DNA of 64,000 bases from Sulfurospirillum diekertiae (GTDB taxonomy: Bacteria; Campylobacterota; Campylobacteria; Campylobacterales; Sulfurospirillaceae). The translations under genes were made by a program, and so were the position numbers. Location of the stretch: assembly GCF_002162315.1 (NCBI RefSeq), contig NZ_CP021416.1, forward strand, positions 248,001-312,000. The letters run 5' to 3'. The notes under the pieces were generated by a model that saw only the letters and a list, made by a program, of their open reading frames with translations, did no database searches and was not told where the DNA came from. Positions 63,477 through 64,000 of the stretch are shown piece after piece; position 1 is the first letter of the stretch; each line of letters starts with the position of its first letter.

Positions 63477-64000
63477 GTGGAAGAAAAGCTATATGAGCTC
63501 GCCGTCTTACTTCAAGAAGAAGCTCGCAAAGATGGGCTTAATGAGACAGGTATCGCTAACATCAAGGTTTTTAAAGCCTCAAGTGTTACTGAAGCGTTGC
63601 ATACCGTGTATGAGCCTTCTCTTTTCATCATTGCTCAAGGTGCAAAGAGGGTGATGTTAGGATCCAATACTTATTGTTATGATGCCTCTTCGTATTTAGT
63701 CTCTTCGATGAATTTGCCAATATCAGGGCAAATCATCGAGGCATCGTTGGAAAAGCCATTTTTGTCGATGCAACTTTGTTTTACACCTGAATATATTTTT
63801 GATCTTGCGTCGCAAATGGATTCTGTGAAAAAAGGAACAATCCAAACGCCTTTGGCGATGAGCGTGCATCGCGTGAGCGAAGAGTTGATTGACGCAATAC
63901 TCAGATTGGCAAAACTCTTTCAAAAAGCAGAGGATAGTTCTATTCTAGCACCACTTATTATCAAAGAGATTCTTTACCGACTATTGCAAGGAGAGTATGG
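63477..64000 (+). CDS. AraC-family regulator, N-terminal part (3' end outside window)
   Basis: From GTG 63477 the frame stays open to the window end (174 codons): VEEKLYELAVLLQEEARKDG, FIIAQGAKRVMLGSNTYCYDASSYLVSSMNLPISGQI and the start of a helical region (LLRLAKLF-like). This matches the AraC_N ligand-binding domain found in YqhC-like regulators. The DNA-binding domain would lie beyond the window. AAAGGG six bases upstream supports the start. Probably regulates the adjacent SDR gene. Confidence 0.82.
   Translation, partial: MEEKLYELAVLLQEEARKDGLNETGIANIKVFKASSVTEALHTVYEPSLFIIAQGAKRVMLGSNTYCYDASSYLVSSMNLPISGQIIEASLEKPFLSMQLCFTPEYIFDLASQMDSVKKGTIQTPLAMSVHRVSEELIDAILRLAKLFQKAEDSSILAPLIIKEILYRLLQGEY

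Noticed and set aside
63472-63654. 60-codon frame starting at ATG 63472
   Set aside because: It is out of frame with the AraC_N coding sequence that begins at GTG 63477 and runs to the window end.

Overview
The window is AT-rich chromosomal DNA from an anaerobic or microaerophilic Campylobacterota (epsilonproteobacterial) bacterium, most probably a Sulfurospirillum species. The evidence is gene content: two polysulfide/thiosulfate-reductase-type PsrABC operons, a TsdA-type dihaem cytochrome, flagellar FlhB, the ThrB-YlxR-InfB-RbfA-RimP order, a Mn-dependent pyrophosphatase, and many GGDEF/EAL and histidine-kinase proteins. No rRNA, tRNA, IS element, prophage or CRISPR array was seen, and no intergenic gap exceeds 300 bp.

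Layout. 0-9 kb: the end of a BatD-like gene, tyrA, bamA, ppx, a ferredoxin, a two-component pair, folB and plsY. 9-22.6 kb: a long, mostly + strand core block with overlapping genes (nadA-nadC-flhB; DHH phosphoesterase-M23 peptidase-minC-lpxC-tsaB-thrB; ylxR-infB-rbfA-rimP-ribD-tauE). 22.6-45.5 kb: a sulfur-respiration and signalling region. It holds an EAL protein, a cold-shock gene, a cache/response-regulator/kinase trio divergent from tsdA, a YgbA-like gene, a radical SAM-methyltransferase fusion, psrABC copy 1, a FIST-PAS-GGDEF-EAL protein, psrABC copy 2 and a second regulator/kinase/cache trio. 45.4-53.2 kb: a HemN-like radical SAM gene, a small gene, two tandem secreted paralogues, and a TonB-ExbD-ExbB-polyferredoxin-TonB receptor locus. 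53.2-64 kb: mixed metabolism (pyrophosphatase, TraT-like lipoprotein, ubiE, xseA, hydrolase, diguanylate cyclase, adenine deaminase, SDR, AraC regulator).

Three signals stand out. First, the palindrome TTTACATGTAAA and its core TTACATGTA recur about 31 times in 64 kb, nearly all inside genes. They are read mostly as Leu-His-Val or Phe-Thr-Cys, which indicates selection on the DNA rather than the protein. This looks like a highly iterated palindrome, comparable in style to cyanobacterial HIP1 or DNA uptake sequences. Second, the tsdA and psrA1 promoters carry near-identical 11-bp-spaced direct repeats (AAATTgACAT / AAATTtACAT) at the same distance from their start codons. This suggests one OmpR-type regulator, probably the one encoded beside tsdA, controls both sulfur-oxyanion enzymes. 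Third, a TIGR01212-type radical SAM domain is fused to an MnmD-like methyltransferase, suggesting a one-protein route to a modified wobble uridine in tRNA.

Quality caution: eight genes, including essential bamA and infB, are split by single-base indels. Six are one-base excesses in A tracts of six or more. Consensus errors are the most economical explanation. Coordinates for these genes are given for the restored full-length gene.
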